Shown here: one piece after another, positions 26,655-35,462 of the stretch
Layout of the letters: each line of letters starts with the position of its first letter
Position numbering within the stretch: position 1 is the stretch's first letter
Source of the DNA: Bacteroidaceae bacterium
GTDB lineage: Bacteria; Bacteroidota; Bacteroidia; Bacteroidales; Bacteroidaceae
Length of the DNA: 39,928 nucleotides
NCBI GenBank assembly: GCA_017615125.1
Contig: JAGAAS010000018.1
Span: forward strand, 1 to 39,928
Direction of reading: 5' to 3'
Made by a program: the position numbers and the translations under genes
Notes under the pieces: model-generated
Told to the model about the DNA's origin: nothing
The model's database searches: none
Seen by the model: the letters and a program-made list of their open reading frames with translations, nothing else

Positions 26655-29453
26655 ATGGAGGAAAAATACATATCCGTCAAGGGAGCCAACGTCAACAACC
26701 TGAAAAACGTCTCCGTCGACATACCGCGCAACAAGCTGGTAGTCATCACCGGGCTCAGCGGTTCGGGCAAAAGCTCGCTTGCCTTCGACACGCTCTACGC
26801 TGAAGGACAACGCCGCTACGTCGAGAGCCTTTCGTCGTATGCACGCCAGTTCCTCGGGCGCATGAAAAAGCCCGAGTGCGACTTCATCAAAGGGCTCCCG
26901 CCCTCCATCGCTATCGAGCAGAAGGTAAACAGCCGCAATCCGCGCTCGACAGTTGGCACCTCTACTGAGATCTACGACTTCCTGCGCCTGCTCTACAGCC
27001 GCATCGGCAAGACCTACTCCCCCGTTAGCGGGCAGCTTGTCAAGAAGCACACGCCCGAGGACCTTGTGCAATGCATGTTAGCATACGGCAAGGGCACACG
27101 CTTCACCGTGCTGGCGCCCATCGTCCGACACGCGGGGCGCACGCTGAAAGAGCAGCTGGCCGTTGACCTCCAGCAGGGATTTGCCCGCATCGAAGTCAAC
27201 GGAGAGATACAGCGCATCGAGGATTGGCTCATCGCACATCCCGACAACGACGATACCGAAGCGAAAGGAACCCCTAAGCCCACCATCCACCTTCTCGTCG
27301 ACAGACTTGCCGTCGACGACAGCCGCGAGACAATCAACCGTCTGCTCGACTCTGCCGAGACAGCCTTCTTCGAGGGAGACGGCACCTGCATGCTTCGCTT
27401 CTATCCAGCCGAAATCCTCCACACGTTCAGCACACGCTTCGAGGCCGACGGCATCACTTTCGAGGAGCTCTCCGACCAGCTCTTCTCGTTCAACTCCCCT
27501 ATCGGCGCCTGCCCCACGTGCGAGGGCTTCGGGCGCATCATCGGGATTGACGAGAAGCTCGTTGTCCCCGACAGCTCGCTGAGCGTCTACGACGGAGCTG
27601 TCGTTTGCTGGCGAGGCGAGAAGATGAGCGCCTGGCGCGACGAGTTCATCCTCCACGCCTCCGAAGCCGACTTCCCCATCTTCGAACCTTATTATAATCT
27701 GACGCAGGCGCAGAAAGACTACCTGTGGCACGGTCCCCGCAGCAAGGCGTGCATCGATTCCTTCTTCAAGATGCTCGAAGAGAATCAGTACAAGATTCAA
27801 TACCGCGTGATGCTTTCGCGATACAGAGGAAAAACCCTGTGTCCTACGTGTCACGGAACACGTCTGAAGAAAGAAGCTTCTTACGTAAAAGTAGGCGGAA
27901 GGAGCATCTGCGAGCTTGTGGAGATGCCCGTTGTGAGGTTGAAAGAGTTCTTCGACGAAATCCAGCTCGACGAGCACGACACGCAAGTCGCCAGCCGTCT
28001 GCTCATCGAAATCAAGAGCCGCCTCCAGTTCCTCGTCGACGTCGGGCTTGGGTACCTCACGCTAAACCGCCTCAGCAACACGCTCTCGGGAGGCGAGAGC
28101 CAGCGAATCAATCTCGTCACCTCGCTGGGAAGTCCGCTCGTGGGCTCACTTTACATTCTCGACGAGCCAAGCATAGGGCTCCACAGCCGCGATACAGACA
28201 GACTTATCGCCGTACTCCGCAAGCTGCAGCAGGAGGGCAACACCGTCGTCGTTGTCGAGCACGACGAGGAGATTATCCGTTCTTCCGACTACATCATCGA
28301 CATAGGACCCAAAGCAGGCAGGCTGGGAGGCAACATTGTCTATCAAGGAGATATGAGCGACCTGAAGCCAGGCTCCGACAGCTATACGGTACGCTATCTG
28401 CTGCACGAGGAATCCATACCCGTTCCCCCAAGCCGGCGTCCCTGGAACAACTATATCGACATCAAGGGAGCCCGGCACAACAACCTGAAGGGAATAGACG
28501 TACGTTTCCCCTTGAACGTGCTGACGGTAGTTACGGGAGTCAGCGGCTCGGGCAAGAGTTCGCTCGTGCGCGATATCCTTTTCAAGGCGCTGCAGCGCGA
28601 ATACGGAGAGGGAGGCGAACGTCCGGGAGAGTTCACGCACCTGGAAGGCGATTTGAAGATGCTTTCCGATGTGCTGTTCATCGATCAGAACCCCATCGGG
28701 AAGTCAAGCCGAAGCAATCCTGTCACCTACATCAAGGCCTACGACGAAATACGCCGGCTGTATGCCTCTCAGCCGCTTTCCAAACAAATGGGCTACACAG
28801 CAGGTTTCTTCTCGTTCAACAGCGAAGGAGGACGCTGCGAGGAATGTAAAGGGGAGGGAACCATTACCGTTGAAATGCAGTTCATGAGTGACCTTGTGCT
28901 TGAGTGTGAAGCCTGTCACGGGAAGCGCTTCAAAAGCGACACGCTGCTGGTGAAGTATCACGAGAAGAGCATCTTCGACATCCTGGAGATGACGGTTAAC
29001 CAAGCTATCGAATTCTTTTCCGAGCACGAAGAGAAGACGATTGCAGCGCGTCTGAAACCCCTTCAGGACGTCGGGCTGGGCTACATAAAGCTGGGACAGC
29101 CTTCGTCAACGCTCTCGGGAGGCGAGAACCAGCGCGTCAAACTCGCCTATTACCTCGGGCAGGAGAACGCTCGCCCCACGCTCTTCATCTTCGACGAGCC
29201 CACCACAGGACTTCACTTCCACGACATCAAGAAACTCTTCGATTCGTTCAACGCTCTCATCACCCGGGGACACACCATCGTCATCATCGAGCACAACCTC
29301 GAGGTGATTAAGTGCGCTGACTACATCATCGACTTGGGCCCCGAGGGCGGCGACAAGGGAGGAAACCTGATTGCCTGCGGAACGCCCGAGGAGATAGCAG
29401 CCTGCCCGCAGTCCGTCACAGGGAAGTTCCTCAAGGAAAAACTCTCGTTGTAA
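26655..29453 (+). CDS. uvrA: Excinuclease ABC subunit A
   Basis: 932 residues, normal for UvrA, the damage-sensing ABC ATPase that loads UvrB in nucleotide excision repair. It carries two ABC modules: Walker [10 protein letters not shown] at 33-41 and GVSGSGKSS in the second half; ABC signatures LSGGESQRI and LSGGENQRV; Walker B regions [10 protein letters not shown] and [10 protein letters not shown]. The zinc modules CPTCHGTRL and CEECKGEGT...CEACHGKRF are intact. The first zinc module is incomplete: ACPTCEGFG is present, but the preceding CxxC pair of E. coli UvrA is replaced by [11 protein letters not shown], which I believe is common in Bacteroidetes. No uvrB or uvrC is nearby. It is expressed from its own promoter with a long repeat-containing leader. 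Confidence 0.97.
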   Translation: MEEKYISVKGANVNNLKNVSVDIPRNKLVVITGLSGSGKSSLAFDTLYAEGQRRYVESLSSYARQFLGRMKKPECDFIKGLPPSIAIEQKVNSRNPRSTVGTSTEIYDFLRLLYSRIGKTYSPVSGQLVKKHTPEDLVQCMLAYGKGTRFTVLAPIVRHAGRTLKEQLAVDLQQGFARIEVNGEIQRIEDWLIAHPDNDDTEAKGTPKPTIHLLVDRLAVDDSRETINRLLDSAETAFFEGDGTCMLRFYPAEILHTFSTRFEADGITFEELSDQLFSFNSPIGACPTCEGFGRIIGIDEKLVVPDSSLSVYDGAVVCWRGEKMSAWRDEFILHASEADFPIFEPYYNLTQAQKDYLWHGPRSKACIDSFFKMLEENQYKIQYRVMLSRYRGKTLCPTCHGTRLKKEASYVKVGGRSICELVEMPVVRLKEFFDEIQLDEHDTQVASRLLIEIKSRLQFLVDVGLGYLTLNRLSNTLSGGESQRINLVTSLGSPLVGSLYILDEPSIGLHSRDTDRLIAVLRKLQQEGNTVVVVEHDEEIIRSSDYIIDIGPKAGRLGGNIVYQGDMSDLKPGSDSYTVRYLLHEESIPVPPSRRPWNNYIDIKGARHNNLKGIDVRFPLNVLTVVTGVSGSGKSSLVRDILFKALQREYGEGGERPGEFTHLEGDLKMLSDVLFIDQNPIGKSSRSNPVTYIKAYDEIRRLYASQPLSKQMGYTAGFFSFNSEGGRCEECKGEGTITVEMQFMSDLVLECEACHGKRFKSDTLLVKYHEKSIFDILEMTVNQAIEFFSEHEEKTIAARLKPLQDVGLGYIKLGQPSSTLSGGENQRVKLAYYLGQENARPTLFIFDEPTTGLHFHDIKKLFDSFNALITRGHTIVIIEHNLEVIKCADYIIDLGPEGGDKGGNLIACGTPEEIAACPQSVTGKFLKEKLSL

Positions 29454-29551
29454 AAAAAAGTTTGCCTTCACGTGCAGTATTTCTCATCTGCATGCATTTA
29501 GTAAACGAAAGCAACTTTTTCAGAACGATTCATTCACAAAAAACAACGAGT

Positions 29552-30235
29552 ATGAAGCAACGTCTTTCTCTCCTCATCGGGTTCCTTCTTGCCGCAGCTA
29601 CGGCAAGCGCACAGCCTGAAGTGGGCTCTCTTTTCCTCACTCCTCACGTGGGCTTTAACGCTTCAACCCTTTTGGGGGATGCCGACGTGCGAGTCCAATA
29701 TGTGTGGGACGACGGAATGGGTGCTGCCGTCACTTCCCGAACCTTACCCAAACTCGGATTCAACGGAGGACTCGACCTGGAATATCAGCTTCGACACAAA
29801 TGGGCCATTTCAGTCGGAGTAGATGTCAACGAGCTGGGTGTTCGGTTCAAGGATTTCACTCTTGAAGACCACACTATAAGCAACGCTTTCATCCGGCTTT
29901 GCTACATCAACGTACCCGTTCTTTGGAAATACTACGTCAACGACTGGCTTGCGCTGGGTGTGGGATTGCAGCCTGGATATATGCTAAGCAAAAACGCGTA
30001 TGCTGACTTCTCGCGCGGTGGGGGATATACCGTTTCTTCTTCGGCTGATGATTTCCAGCATTTCGATTTGTCTCTGCCCCTGAGTGCTTCCGTCTTCTCG
30101 GCAGAGCGATTGTTCTACGAGCTGAGGTGCAATCTGGGAATCAGCAATCTTATTCAGGGCTACTGGATACCTTTTCCTCTTTCCTGCTACAACGAAAGCC
30201 TCACCTTTGCAATCGGCTATAGGTTCCAACTCTGA
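29552..30235 (+). CDS. Outer-membrane beta-barrel protein, PorT-like family
   Basis: 227 residues from ATG 29552. The frame is open 90 nt upstream, but MKQRLSLLIGFLLAAATASA, a signal peptide ending in ASAQ, fixes the start. The mature part is eight or so amphipathic strands with alternating aromatic residues (GFNGGLDLEYQL, LALGVGLQPGYML, SLTFAIGYRFQL) and a terminal Leu after Phe-Gln, typical of the OMP_b-brl_2/PorT-like family. The role is unknown. It lies 98 nt after uvrA and ends at a bidirectional terminator shared with the converging plug-domain gene. Confidence 0.85.
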   Translation: MKQRLSLLIGFLLAAATASAQPEVGSLFLTPHVGFNASTLLGDADVRVQYVWDDGMGAAVTSRTLPKLGFNGGLDLEYQLRHKWAISVGVDVNELGVRFKDFTLEDHTISNAFIRLCYINVPVLWKYYVNDWLALGVGLQPGYMLSKNAYADFSRGGGYTVSSSADDFQHFDLSLPLSASVFSAERLFYELRCNLGISNLIQGYWIPFPLSCYNESLTFAIGYRFQL

Positions 30236-30254
30236 CAGACATACATAAGGAAAA

Positions 30255-30300
30255 GAAAAAGCGGGCTCTCGACTGCATCGGGAACCCGCTTGCTTTTATA
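30255..30300. terminator. Bidirectional terminator
   Basis: A long interrupted stem AAGCGGGcTCtCGA / TCGgGAaCCCGCTT (30261-30293) with A-rich sequence on one side and CTTTTAT on the other serves the converging genes ending at 30235 and 30311. Confidence 0.85.
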
Positions 30301-30310
30301 CAGCAACAAG

Positions 30311-31243
30311 CTATCGTTTCTGCTTTTTTGCAGCCTTACGAGCTTCTTTGGCTGCTTTGCGTGCCGCTTTCTCCTCTGCACGGCGCTGGATTTCGGCTTC
30401 ATGGGCATTGTGCGCAGCTTTCGTGGTGATAAGAATGACGCCAGCAACTCCGCGGAAACCGTAAATTGCAGCAGAAGCATCGCGCACCGCCTCGACGGAA
30501 TAGACGTCGATAGGGTTGATGCCGTCGAGAGAGCTTACCTGTATGCCGTCAACCACATAGAGAGGATGCTCCACATTGCTGTTGATGCTGATTGGTCCTC
30601 GCATCGCATCGGGCACATGTGCTCGGATGTACGCATAGATATCGGTATAGTTGCTATTGTCTCGTTCGCTCAGCTCGTGACGTGAGGTGGAAGCCGTTTC
30701 ATCTCCCACAGGCGACAGCGCATTGGCGCGCTCAACGACGATGTCCTTCTCCACGATGTCTCCCTTCTGGGGCCCGAGCACCAAGTCCTCGAGTTCCGCA
30801 AGGGGCATTGTGGCGCCGAGTGCGACAAGAACCATCTGCGCCGGAGTGTTAGAATAGAGCAGGAAGTGCGTTGCCGAGTCGCCGTTCTCAACCACATACA
30901 TAGCAGCCGACTCTCCCTCCTCGTCGTTATGCCGAAGCAGCTGATAGCCCCCGTCAACGAGCAGGCGGGCAATGTCGGCATCCAGGCTGACGTTGACAGC
31001 CGAGTCGGTACTCGTCAGCAGGTAGTAGCTGCTGAAGTCCTCCACCAGCGGAGCCAGGTCAAGCGGCCCGTCTGCTGTAGAAATGACGGGGAGCTTGTGC
31101 GTTTTCTCAAACTTTGCGGGCGAAACACCCACAACCTTCACCCCTTCGCTGGCAACGTATTTGCTGCAGAGCGACGTAGCGTCCTGAGCCCATACGGCAA
31201 GCGGAAGAAGCAAGGTAACGACGGAAAGCAATATCTTTTGCAT
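30311..31243 (-). CDS. Secreted DUF4252-like protein fused to a lone TonB-receptor plug domain
   Basis: 310 residues with a signal peptide ending in VWAQ (about 1-20). Residues about 20-160 resemble DUF4252: a start SKYVASEGVKVVGVSPAKF, a segment on a hidden or stored score LLTSTDSAVNVSLDADIARLL, and an NGDSATHFLLYSNTPAQMVLV core. Residues about 195-280 are a canonical plug-domain half: PLYVVDGIQVSSLDGINPID, VEAVRDASAAIYGFRGVAGV and ILITTK. There is no barrel after it; instead the protein ends in a 30-residue basic, Ala/Lys/Arg-rich helix (EEKAARKAAKEARKAAKKQK). Such a plug without a barrel cannot be a transporter and may bind TonB-system or periplasmic partners. The gene is monocistronic or read through from the SIMPL gene past a hairpin repeat. 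Confidence 0.8.
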   Translation of the reverse strand: MQKILLSVVTLLLPLAVWAQDATSLCSKYVASEGVKVVGVSPAKFEKTHKLPVISTADGPLDLAPLVEDFSSYYLLTSTDSAVNVSLDADIARLLVDGGYQLLRHNDEEGESAAMYVVENGDSATHFLLYSNTPAQMVLVALGATMPLAELEDLVLGPQKGDIVEKDIVVERANALSPVGDETASTSRHELSERDNSNYTDIYAYIRAHVPDAMRGPISINSNVEHPLYVVDGIQVSSLDGINPIDVYSVEAVRDASAAIYGFRGVAGVILITTKAAHNAHEAEIQRRAEEKAARKAAKEARKAAKKQKR

Positions 31244-31279
31244 AGGATGAACGAAGAGAAAAATGCGATTTGAATAAAA

Positions 31280-31386
31280 CTTTTTTTCGAGAAGGAATCT
31301 CGCGAGATGTAGAAAGAATAATTCTTTTTCAAGAAGGAAAAAATCCGTATGAAGAAAGAAAAAAAGTTTTTCCCTTCTCCATACGG
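31280..31386. repeat. Dispersed repeat with a 19-bp interrupted inverted repeat, downstream of the SIMPL gene
   Basis: Contains CGAGA-AGGAA-TCTCG, the palindrome TCTCGCGAGA, and an inverted repeat starting CCGTATG and ending CATACGG (31345-31386) with an A/T-rich centre. The inverted repeat begins 11 nt after the stop of the SIMPL gene and may act as its terminator or as a 3' stabiliser. Confidence 0.7.
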
Positions 31387-31396
31387 AAACGTTCCT

Positions 31397-32092
31397 TTAG
31401 TCCTTCAGGTAGAAGTCGACGTAGGTGACAACGCGCACGTTCTTGATGTAAGGCGTGTTGCTGTCGCGGTCCTCGATGGAGAACTGTCCCTGCGTGGCGT
31501 TCTTGATCTTGCCCAGCTTGCTGTCGCTGTCGGCAGCGAACTTCTCGGCTGCTGCGCGGGCGTTCTTCGTGGCTTCCTCTATCATGCTGGGCTTGATCTC
31601 GTTGAGCCCATTGTAGAGGTAGGAGGTTCTGTATTCCCATCCCGAAAGGGCGGCTATGCCCTTGTCCATCAGCTTGCTCTGATCGTTGCGAAGCTTGATG
31701 ACGGCATCCACCTTCGGGGTGCCTACGGTGATGACGCTGGTAACCTGGAAGTTGTATCCGCTTCGGTCGTCCCAAGAGCGTCGGTCGGTAAACTCGGGTG
31801 TGGCGATGGTGATCTCGGAGTCCTCGATGCCTTCCGACTTCAGGAAGTCCACCACGATTTCGTTGTAGCGCTTCACGTCCTGATACATCGCCTTCATGTC
31901 GTTTCCGAGCATCGAGTAGCCGAAGGGAGCGATAGCGTAGTCGGCCTTCACCTCCTTGGTTGCCAAACCGCGCACGGAGACGGTACGGTCGTACTGTTTC
32001 AGTTTGTTCACGGGCATCTTCAGAGCCCAACCCAGCACAAATGCGGCTATTATCAAGGCTGCCGCAAGGAGCCAGTTCGTTGACTTTTTCAT
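31397..32092 (-). CDS. SIMPL-domain (DUF541) periplasmic protein
   Basis: 231 residues. An N-terminal membrane segment (about 8-25, WLLAAALIIAAFVLGWAL) is probably an uncleaved anchor. The SIMPL/DUF541 domain follows: YDRTVSVRGLATKEVKADYA, FLKSEGIEDSEITIA, a central beta region, and EATKNARAAAEKFA before a closing strand VVTYVDFYL. The founding members, E. coli YggE and mouse SIMPL, are linked to oxidative stress and signalling, but the biochemical role is not settled. The gene starts 15 nt after the stop of the rRNA methyltransferase gene, so both are likely in one transcript. Confidence 0.9.
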   Translation of the reverse strand: MKKSTNWLLAAALIIAAFVLGWALKMPVNKLKQYDRTVSVRGLATKEVKADYAIAPFGYSMLGNDMKAMYQDVKRYNEIVVDFLKSEGIEDSEITIATPEFTDRRSWDDRSGYNFQVTSVITVGTPKVDAVIKLRNDQSKLMDKGIAALSGWEYRTSYLYNGLNEIKPSMIEEATKNARAAAEKFAADSDSKLGKIKNATQGQFSIEDRDSNTPYIKNVRVVTYVDFYLKD

Positions 32093-32107
32093 TGTTAGGT
32101 ACGTTTA

Positions 32108-33637
32108 CTATTTGGTTAATAATACTACATTCTCAACATGTTGCGTATGCGGGAACATATCTACGGGCTGCACGGCAACAACCTTGTACTTCTCGCCAAG
32201 CAGCTGCAGGTCGCGTGCCTGGCTGGCAGGATTGCAGCTGACGTAGACGATGCGCTCGGGCTCTGCATTCAGTATCACCTGCACCACATCGGCGTGCATG
32301 CCTGCGCGGGGAGGGTCGGTGACGATGACATCGGGACGTCCGTGAGTGCGAATGAACTCGGCGGTAAGGATATCCTTCATGTCGCCTGCGTAGAACAGCG
32401 TGTTCGACAGGCCGTTGAGCGCGGCGTTCTCCTCAGCATCCTCAATAGCTTCGGGAACGTACTCGATGCCGATGACCTTGCCGCACGAGCGAGCCACGAA
32501 GTTGGCGATAGTTCCCGTGCCCGTATAAAGGTCGTAGACAAGCTCGCTGCCTGTCAGCCCGGCAAACGTGCGTGCAACCTTATACAGATTGTATGCCTGC
32601 TGGCTGTTTGTCTGGTAGAACGACTTGGGACCTACCTTGAACTGCAGCCCTTCCATTTCCTCCATGATGTAGGGCGTTCCCTTGACGACGTGCACCTCCA
32701 GGTCGCCTATCGTGTCGTTGGCCTTGTTGTTGACGACGTAGAGCAGGGAGGTAATCTCGGGGAAGGTCTCCCCTATCCACGCCATCAGCTCCCCTGTCTG
32801 CCGTCCCAAAGGGGTGTCGGGAGCAGAAGGAATCTCGCGGTAGAGGGGACGGCCTTTGGCGTCCGTCTGTCCTGTCAGTTCGTTGGTGCAGAGCTGCAGG
32901 AGGAGCATCACTTCGGAGGTGCCGTCGGTATGTTCCGACGTGCGTATCATCATGTTTCGCAACAGCCCCGTCTGCATGCGCAAGTCGAAGAAGGTGAGCC
33001 CCTTCGCGCAGGCGTAGTCGCGGATGCCGTTGCGGATGCGGTTGTTCACGTCGTCCATGAGGAAGCACTCGTCGATGGCGAGCACCTTGTCGAAGCAGTC
33101 GGGAATGTGGAATCCTACGGCGTTCATGTTGTCGTACACGACATTCTGGCTTATCTCCTCGAAGGTGAGCCAGCGCTTGTTGCTGAAGGTGAATTCGAGC
33201 TTATTGCGGTAGGCGCGCGTGCGCTCCGAGCCGAGTATGGGATGGAATCCTCCCGTGCTGCCCTCCAGCGCGTTGTGAGCCACAGCGGGAGGAAGGTCTA
33301 TCTTGCCGATGCGCGTGAGGTTGTCGAGCACCTGCTTCTGCTTGGCGCGCAGCTGCTCTTCGTACCGCAGGCATTGCCACTTGCACCCTCCGCACACGCC
33401 AAAATGGCGACAGAAGGGTTCCTCGCGCAGCGGGGAGCGCTCGTAGAACTTCACGGCTGTAGCCTCAGCGTAGGAGTGTTTCTTGCGCCTTACCTGCAGG
33501 TCGACGACGTCGCCGGGCACGACGAAGGGGACGAACACCACCAGGTCGTCCACCCGCGCCAGCGCCTTTCCTTCGGCAGCCACGTCGGTAATCGTCACAC
33601 GCTCCAGCAGAGGGAGCGGCTTGTCTTTGCGGCTCAT
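32108..33637 (-). CDS. rlmD: 23S rRNA (uracil-5-)-methyltransferase, RlmD/RumA family
   Basis: 509 residues from ATG 33637 (MSRKDKPLPLL); the frame is open 228 nt further, but a promoter at 33750-33781 lies in that stretch. An N-terminal TRAM domain (about 10-65) is followed by the iron-sulfur motif FCRHFGVCGGCKWQC, then the SAM-dependent methyltransferase domain with motif I LVYDLYTGTGTIANF, the motif DPPRAGM, and the catalytic Cys in YVSCNPASQARDL. The enzyme methylates C5 of a uridine in 23S rRNA. The family includes RlmC and RlmCD with other target positions, so RlmD is the most likely but not the only reading. It precedes the SIMPL gene in an apparent two-gene operon. Confidence 0.92.
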   Translation of the reverse strand: MSRKDKPLPLLERVTITDVAAEGKALARVDDLVVFVPFVVPGDVVDLQVRRKKHSYAEATAVKFYERSPLREEPFCRHFGVCGGCKWQCLRYEEQLRAKQKQVLDNLTRIGKIDLPPAVAHNALEGSTGGFHPILGSERTRAYRNKLEFTFSNKRWLTFEEISQNVVYDNMNAVGFHIPDCFDKVLAIDECFLMDDVNNRIRNGIRDYACAKGLTFFDLRMQTGLLRNMMIRTSEHTDGTSEVMLLLQLCTNELTGQTDAKGRPLYREIPSAPDTPLGRQTGELMAWIGETFPEITSLLYVVNNKANDTIGDLEVHVVKGTPYIMEEMEGLQFKVGPKSFYQTNSQQAYNLYKVARTFAGLTGSELVYDLYTGTGTIANFVARSCGKVIGIEYVPEAIEDAEENAALNGLSNTLFYAGDMKDILTAEFIRTHGRPDVIVTDPPRAGMHADVVQVILNAEPERIVYVSCNPASQARDLQLLGEKYKVVAVQPVDMFPHTQHVENVVLLTK

Positions 33638-33749
33638 ATCGCTCTTATCAACTTCATTCACAACGCTGTACCTTCTCCGCTGGAACGCCAGCCTTCGCAC
33701 GGGGAAGGCCTGCTTTTGCCAACGAGTCGGATGCGTTGCTAACTCCCTA

Positions 33750-33781
33750 CAAAGATAGGCATTTTTCTCCAATCCAAGCAA
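33750..33781 (-). promoter_or_regulatory. Promoter of rlmD
   Basis: On the minus strand TTG (33779-33781), 21 nt, TATCTTTG (33750-33757). An alternative TTG gives 17 nt. The transcript would carry a leader of about 105 nt. Confidence 0.6.
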
Positions 33782-33865
33782 CGCGACAAGATTTTTTAAC
33801 ACGAAAACGCCCACTTCCCCTCTTCTCCCCTCATTTTCCTTTGCCCATTTTGTTTGTACCTTCAC

Positions 33866-33929
33866 GAAGGAACACGTGTTCCTTCATGAAGGCGAACGTG
33901 TTCCTTCATGAAGGCGAACGTTCGCCTTC
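33866..33929. repeat. Three tandem 20-bp palindromes with interchangeable arms
   Basis: GAAGGAACACGTGTTCCTTC (33866-33885), GAAGGCGAACGTGTTCCTTC (33888-33907) and GAAGGCGAACGTTCGCCTTC (33910-33929), each separated by AT. The first and third are perfect palindromes; the middle one joins an arm of each kind. The array is flanked by CAC and GTG. It lies about 85 bp upstream of the rlmD -33 element, in the 506-bp gap 33638-34143, which otherwise holds the rlmD promoter, a short repeat remnant (33945-33970) and a terminator. Confidence 0.85.
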
Positions 33930-33984
33930 GTGATGGTATAAACAATTTCGAGAAGGAAAAAATCCCGAAAGTCCTACCAACGTG

Positions 33985-34022
33985 AAAAAAAAAGCGGAGC
34001 CGACATTCGTTGTCAGCTCCGC
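33985..34022 (-). terminator. Terminator of the barrel-protein gene
   Basis: On the minus strand GCGGAGC / GCTCCGC pairs with an inner GACA/TGTC stem, followed by nine T. It lies about 120 nt past the stop at 34144. Confidence 0.85.
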
Positions 34023-34143
34023 GCTATGGAAAAAAAGAAACAAGAATTGCCTTCGAGCCTGGAATGGATTACTCTTTCTTTGTCGCGTTTATGAAACGGT
34101 TATGAAAATGCCTGAATAGCAGCCCCGCCTCCGGGATTGTCTT

Positions 34144-34869
34144 TTAGAAACTCAGCGCAGTCAAGCACAATGCCACATTCCACATGTCGATGAAGCGTTT
34201 CTTGCCGTCTGGTTGCACAGGATTATTGAAGGTATAGGCTCGTCCTTGAATGCCTACGGCAATACTATTGGTAATTCGGTAGCTGTAGCAGAGGCTAACG
34301 CTTTCACCCATAGTTCGTACCGCTCCCAGGTCGAAGCCCTCAGTTTTTCCTCCTACTGCTACTGCACCGACACTAAGCTCTCCATCGAAGAAATGATGTT
34401 TTCCGACAACCTTGCACATACCAATCATTGGGCCGGAGTAGTCAACCTGATTTCTTTCCCAAGGACTGTCTGCATCTGCTGTGGAGGCTATCTTGTGAAA
34501 GTTTGACGTCGCTGTGAGACCTAGATAGAGCGGTGTCTTTGAAACACGCCATAGGAATTCAAGACCAGTCACTATGTTGTCAGGTCCTACAGGTCTTCCT
34601 TCTGTTATTTTCTGGGAAGGAAATATTTGTCCGTAGCCAACCCCATAGTGGAAGAAGAGTTTGGGCAATTCTGTTTTTGTGATGGTGTTTTTATGTGGAT
34701 ATTCCGACAACAGAAAATGCATCTGTTTTTCAATGACTGCCTTGCTTGTAGGTTTACCGTCATCCTTTCCACTTCCGTAACCACATGAACGGTTGTAGAA
34801 ATACACTCTGTTCTGTTTGGCATCTGCTACGACGCATTCCAATTCTGTGATGTTACCATTGGATTCCAT
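34144..34869 (-). CDS. Beta-barrel-like protein, probably the 3' part of an interrupted gene
   Basis: 241 residues from ATG 34869, without a signal peptide. The upper part reads like a continuation of the lipoprotein frame just upstream: the same frame runs without another stop from the UAG at 34933-34935 through NGFEPHPDL, RKRYTGNKWAMESNG and ELECVVADAKQNRVYFYN. From about residue 70 there are regular amphipathic strands (LFFHYGVGYGQIF, PLYLGLTATSNF, GELSVGAVAVGG, SVSLCYSYRI, MWNVALCLTALSF) suggesting an outer-membrane barrel. A barrel with no export signal is unlikely to work alone, so either translation reads through the UAG or this is a pseudogene half. I do not recognise the family with certainty. 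Confidence 0.55.
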   Translation of the reverse strand: MESNGNITELECVVADAKQNRVYFYNRSCGYGSGKDDGKPTSKAVIEKQMHFLLSEYPHKNTITKTELPKLFFHYGVGYGQIFPSQKITEGRPVGPDNIVTGLEFLWRVSKTPLYLGLTATSNFHKIASTADADSPWERNQVDYSGPMIGMCKVVGKHHFFDGELSVGAVAVGGKTEGFDLGAVRTMGESVSLCYSYRITNSIAVGIQGRAYTFNNPVQPDGKKRFIDMWNVALCLTALSF

Positions 34870-34932
34870 AGCCCATTTATTTCCTGTATACCTTTTTCTA
34901 TAGGGCAGATCAGGGTGCGGTTCGAATCCGTT

Positions 34933-35391
34933 CTACAACAGAATCATTACATATGGCTTCCCCTCCTTGTTCATGAAGTCGAGCAAGGATACCGGCAAGG
35001 TGGCGCTTGCCAGCTTTTGCTTGTCGGCTGGCAACAGAGAAGCCTCTGGTAGGTTATAGTTGCCTTGACAGGACTCCAGCAGGGCAAAGATATCCATGCG
35101 GATAGCTTCGTATTCCGACGCATCGGAAAGAATCAGTACATCGCCCAAATTCCAAGAATCGTTTTCACCAAGTACTTCCATCATGGCTTTGTGTGCAAGC
35201 GCCGTAAGGGAGTCGCTATGTTCCCGTTCTGTATAATGAGTCTTGAAGACTCCTAGGTCGGTAAAGGGCTCAATGACAGGAATGTCTGAACACGGCATGC
35301 CGCTTTTGCCTTCTGCATAGTACGTAAGAGAAGTACAACTGCTGAATGCCACGCACAGCAGGCATACGAGGAGTAAAAGTGTCTTTTTCAT
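34933..35391 (-). CDS. Small lipoprotein, probably the 5' part of an interrupted gene
   Basis: 152 residues: MKKTLLLLVCLLCVAFSSC with lipidated Cys19. The body has FTDLGVFKTHYTEREH, ALAHKAMMEVLGEN, LGDVLILSDASEYEAIR and ends SLLDFMNKEGKPYVMILL before UAG. Bacteroidales lipoproteins of this sort, as I recall them, continue past that point with a Gln, NGF and a segment like the one encoded after this UAG; a CAG to UAG change would explain it. The downstream frame (34144-34869) is in the same register. An intrinsic-terminator-like hairpin ends 10 nt before the start codon, preceded by a strongly folded leader. Confidence 0.65.
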   Translation of the reverse strand: MKKTLLLLVCLLCVAFSSCTSLTYYAEGKSGMPCSDIPVIEPFTDLGVFKTHYTEREHSDSLTALAHKAMMEVLGENDSWNLGDVLILSDASEYEAIRMDIFALLESCQGNYNLPEASLLPADKQKLASATLPVSLLDFMNKEGKPYVMILL

Positions 35392-35400
35392 AGTTCAATT

Positions 35401-35423
35401 AAAAAAAGCCCCAGTTCTTGGGC
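35401..35423 (-). terminator. Terminator-like hairpin directly before the lipoprotein start
   Basis: On the minus strand AGCCC-AAGAACTG-GGGCT is followed by TTTTTAATT; the start codon of the gene at 35391 follows 10 nt later. As placed, it could be an attenuator for that gene or the end of an upstream small RNA. Confidence 0.6.
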
Positions 35424-35462
35424 TATTATTAAAAGGAAAGCGCGGAACTGAATGCCGATTCC

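Noticed and set aside
34919-34930. GGTTCGAATCC, resembling a tRNA T-arm
   Set aside because: The flanking bases do not form an acceptor stem, and no D-arm or anticodon arm is found upstream. It falls within coding-like sequence, so it is probably chance.
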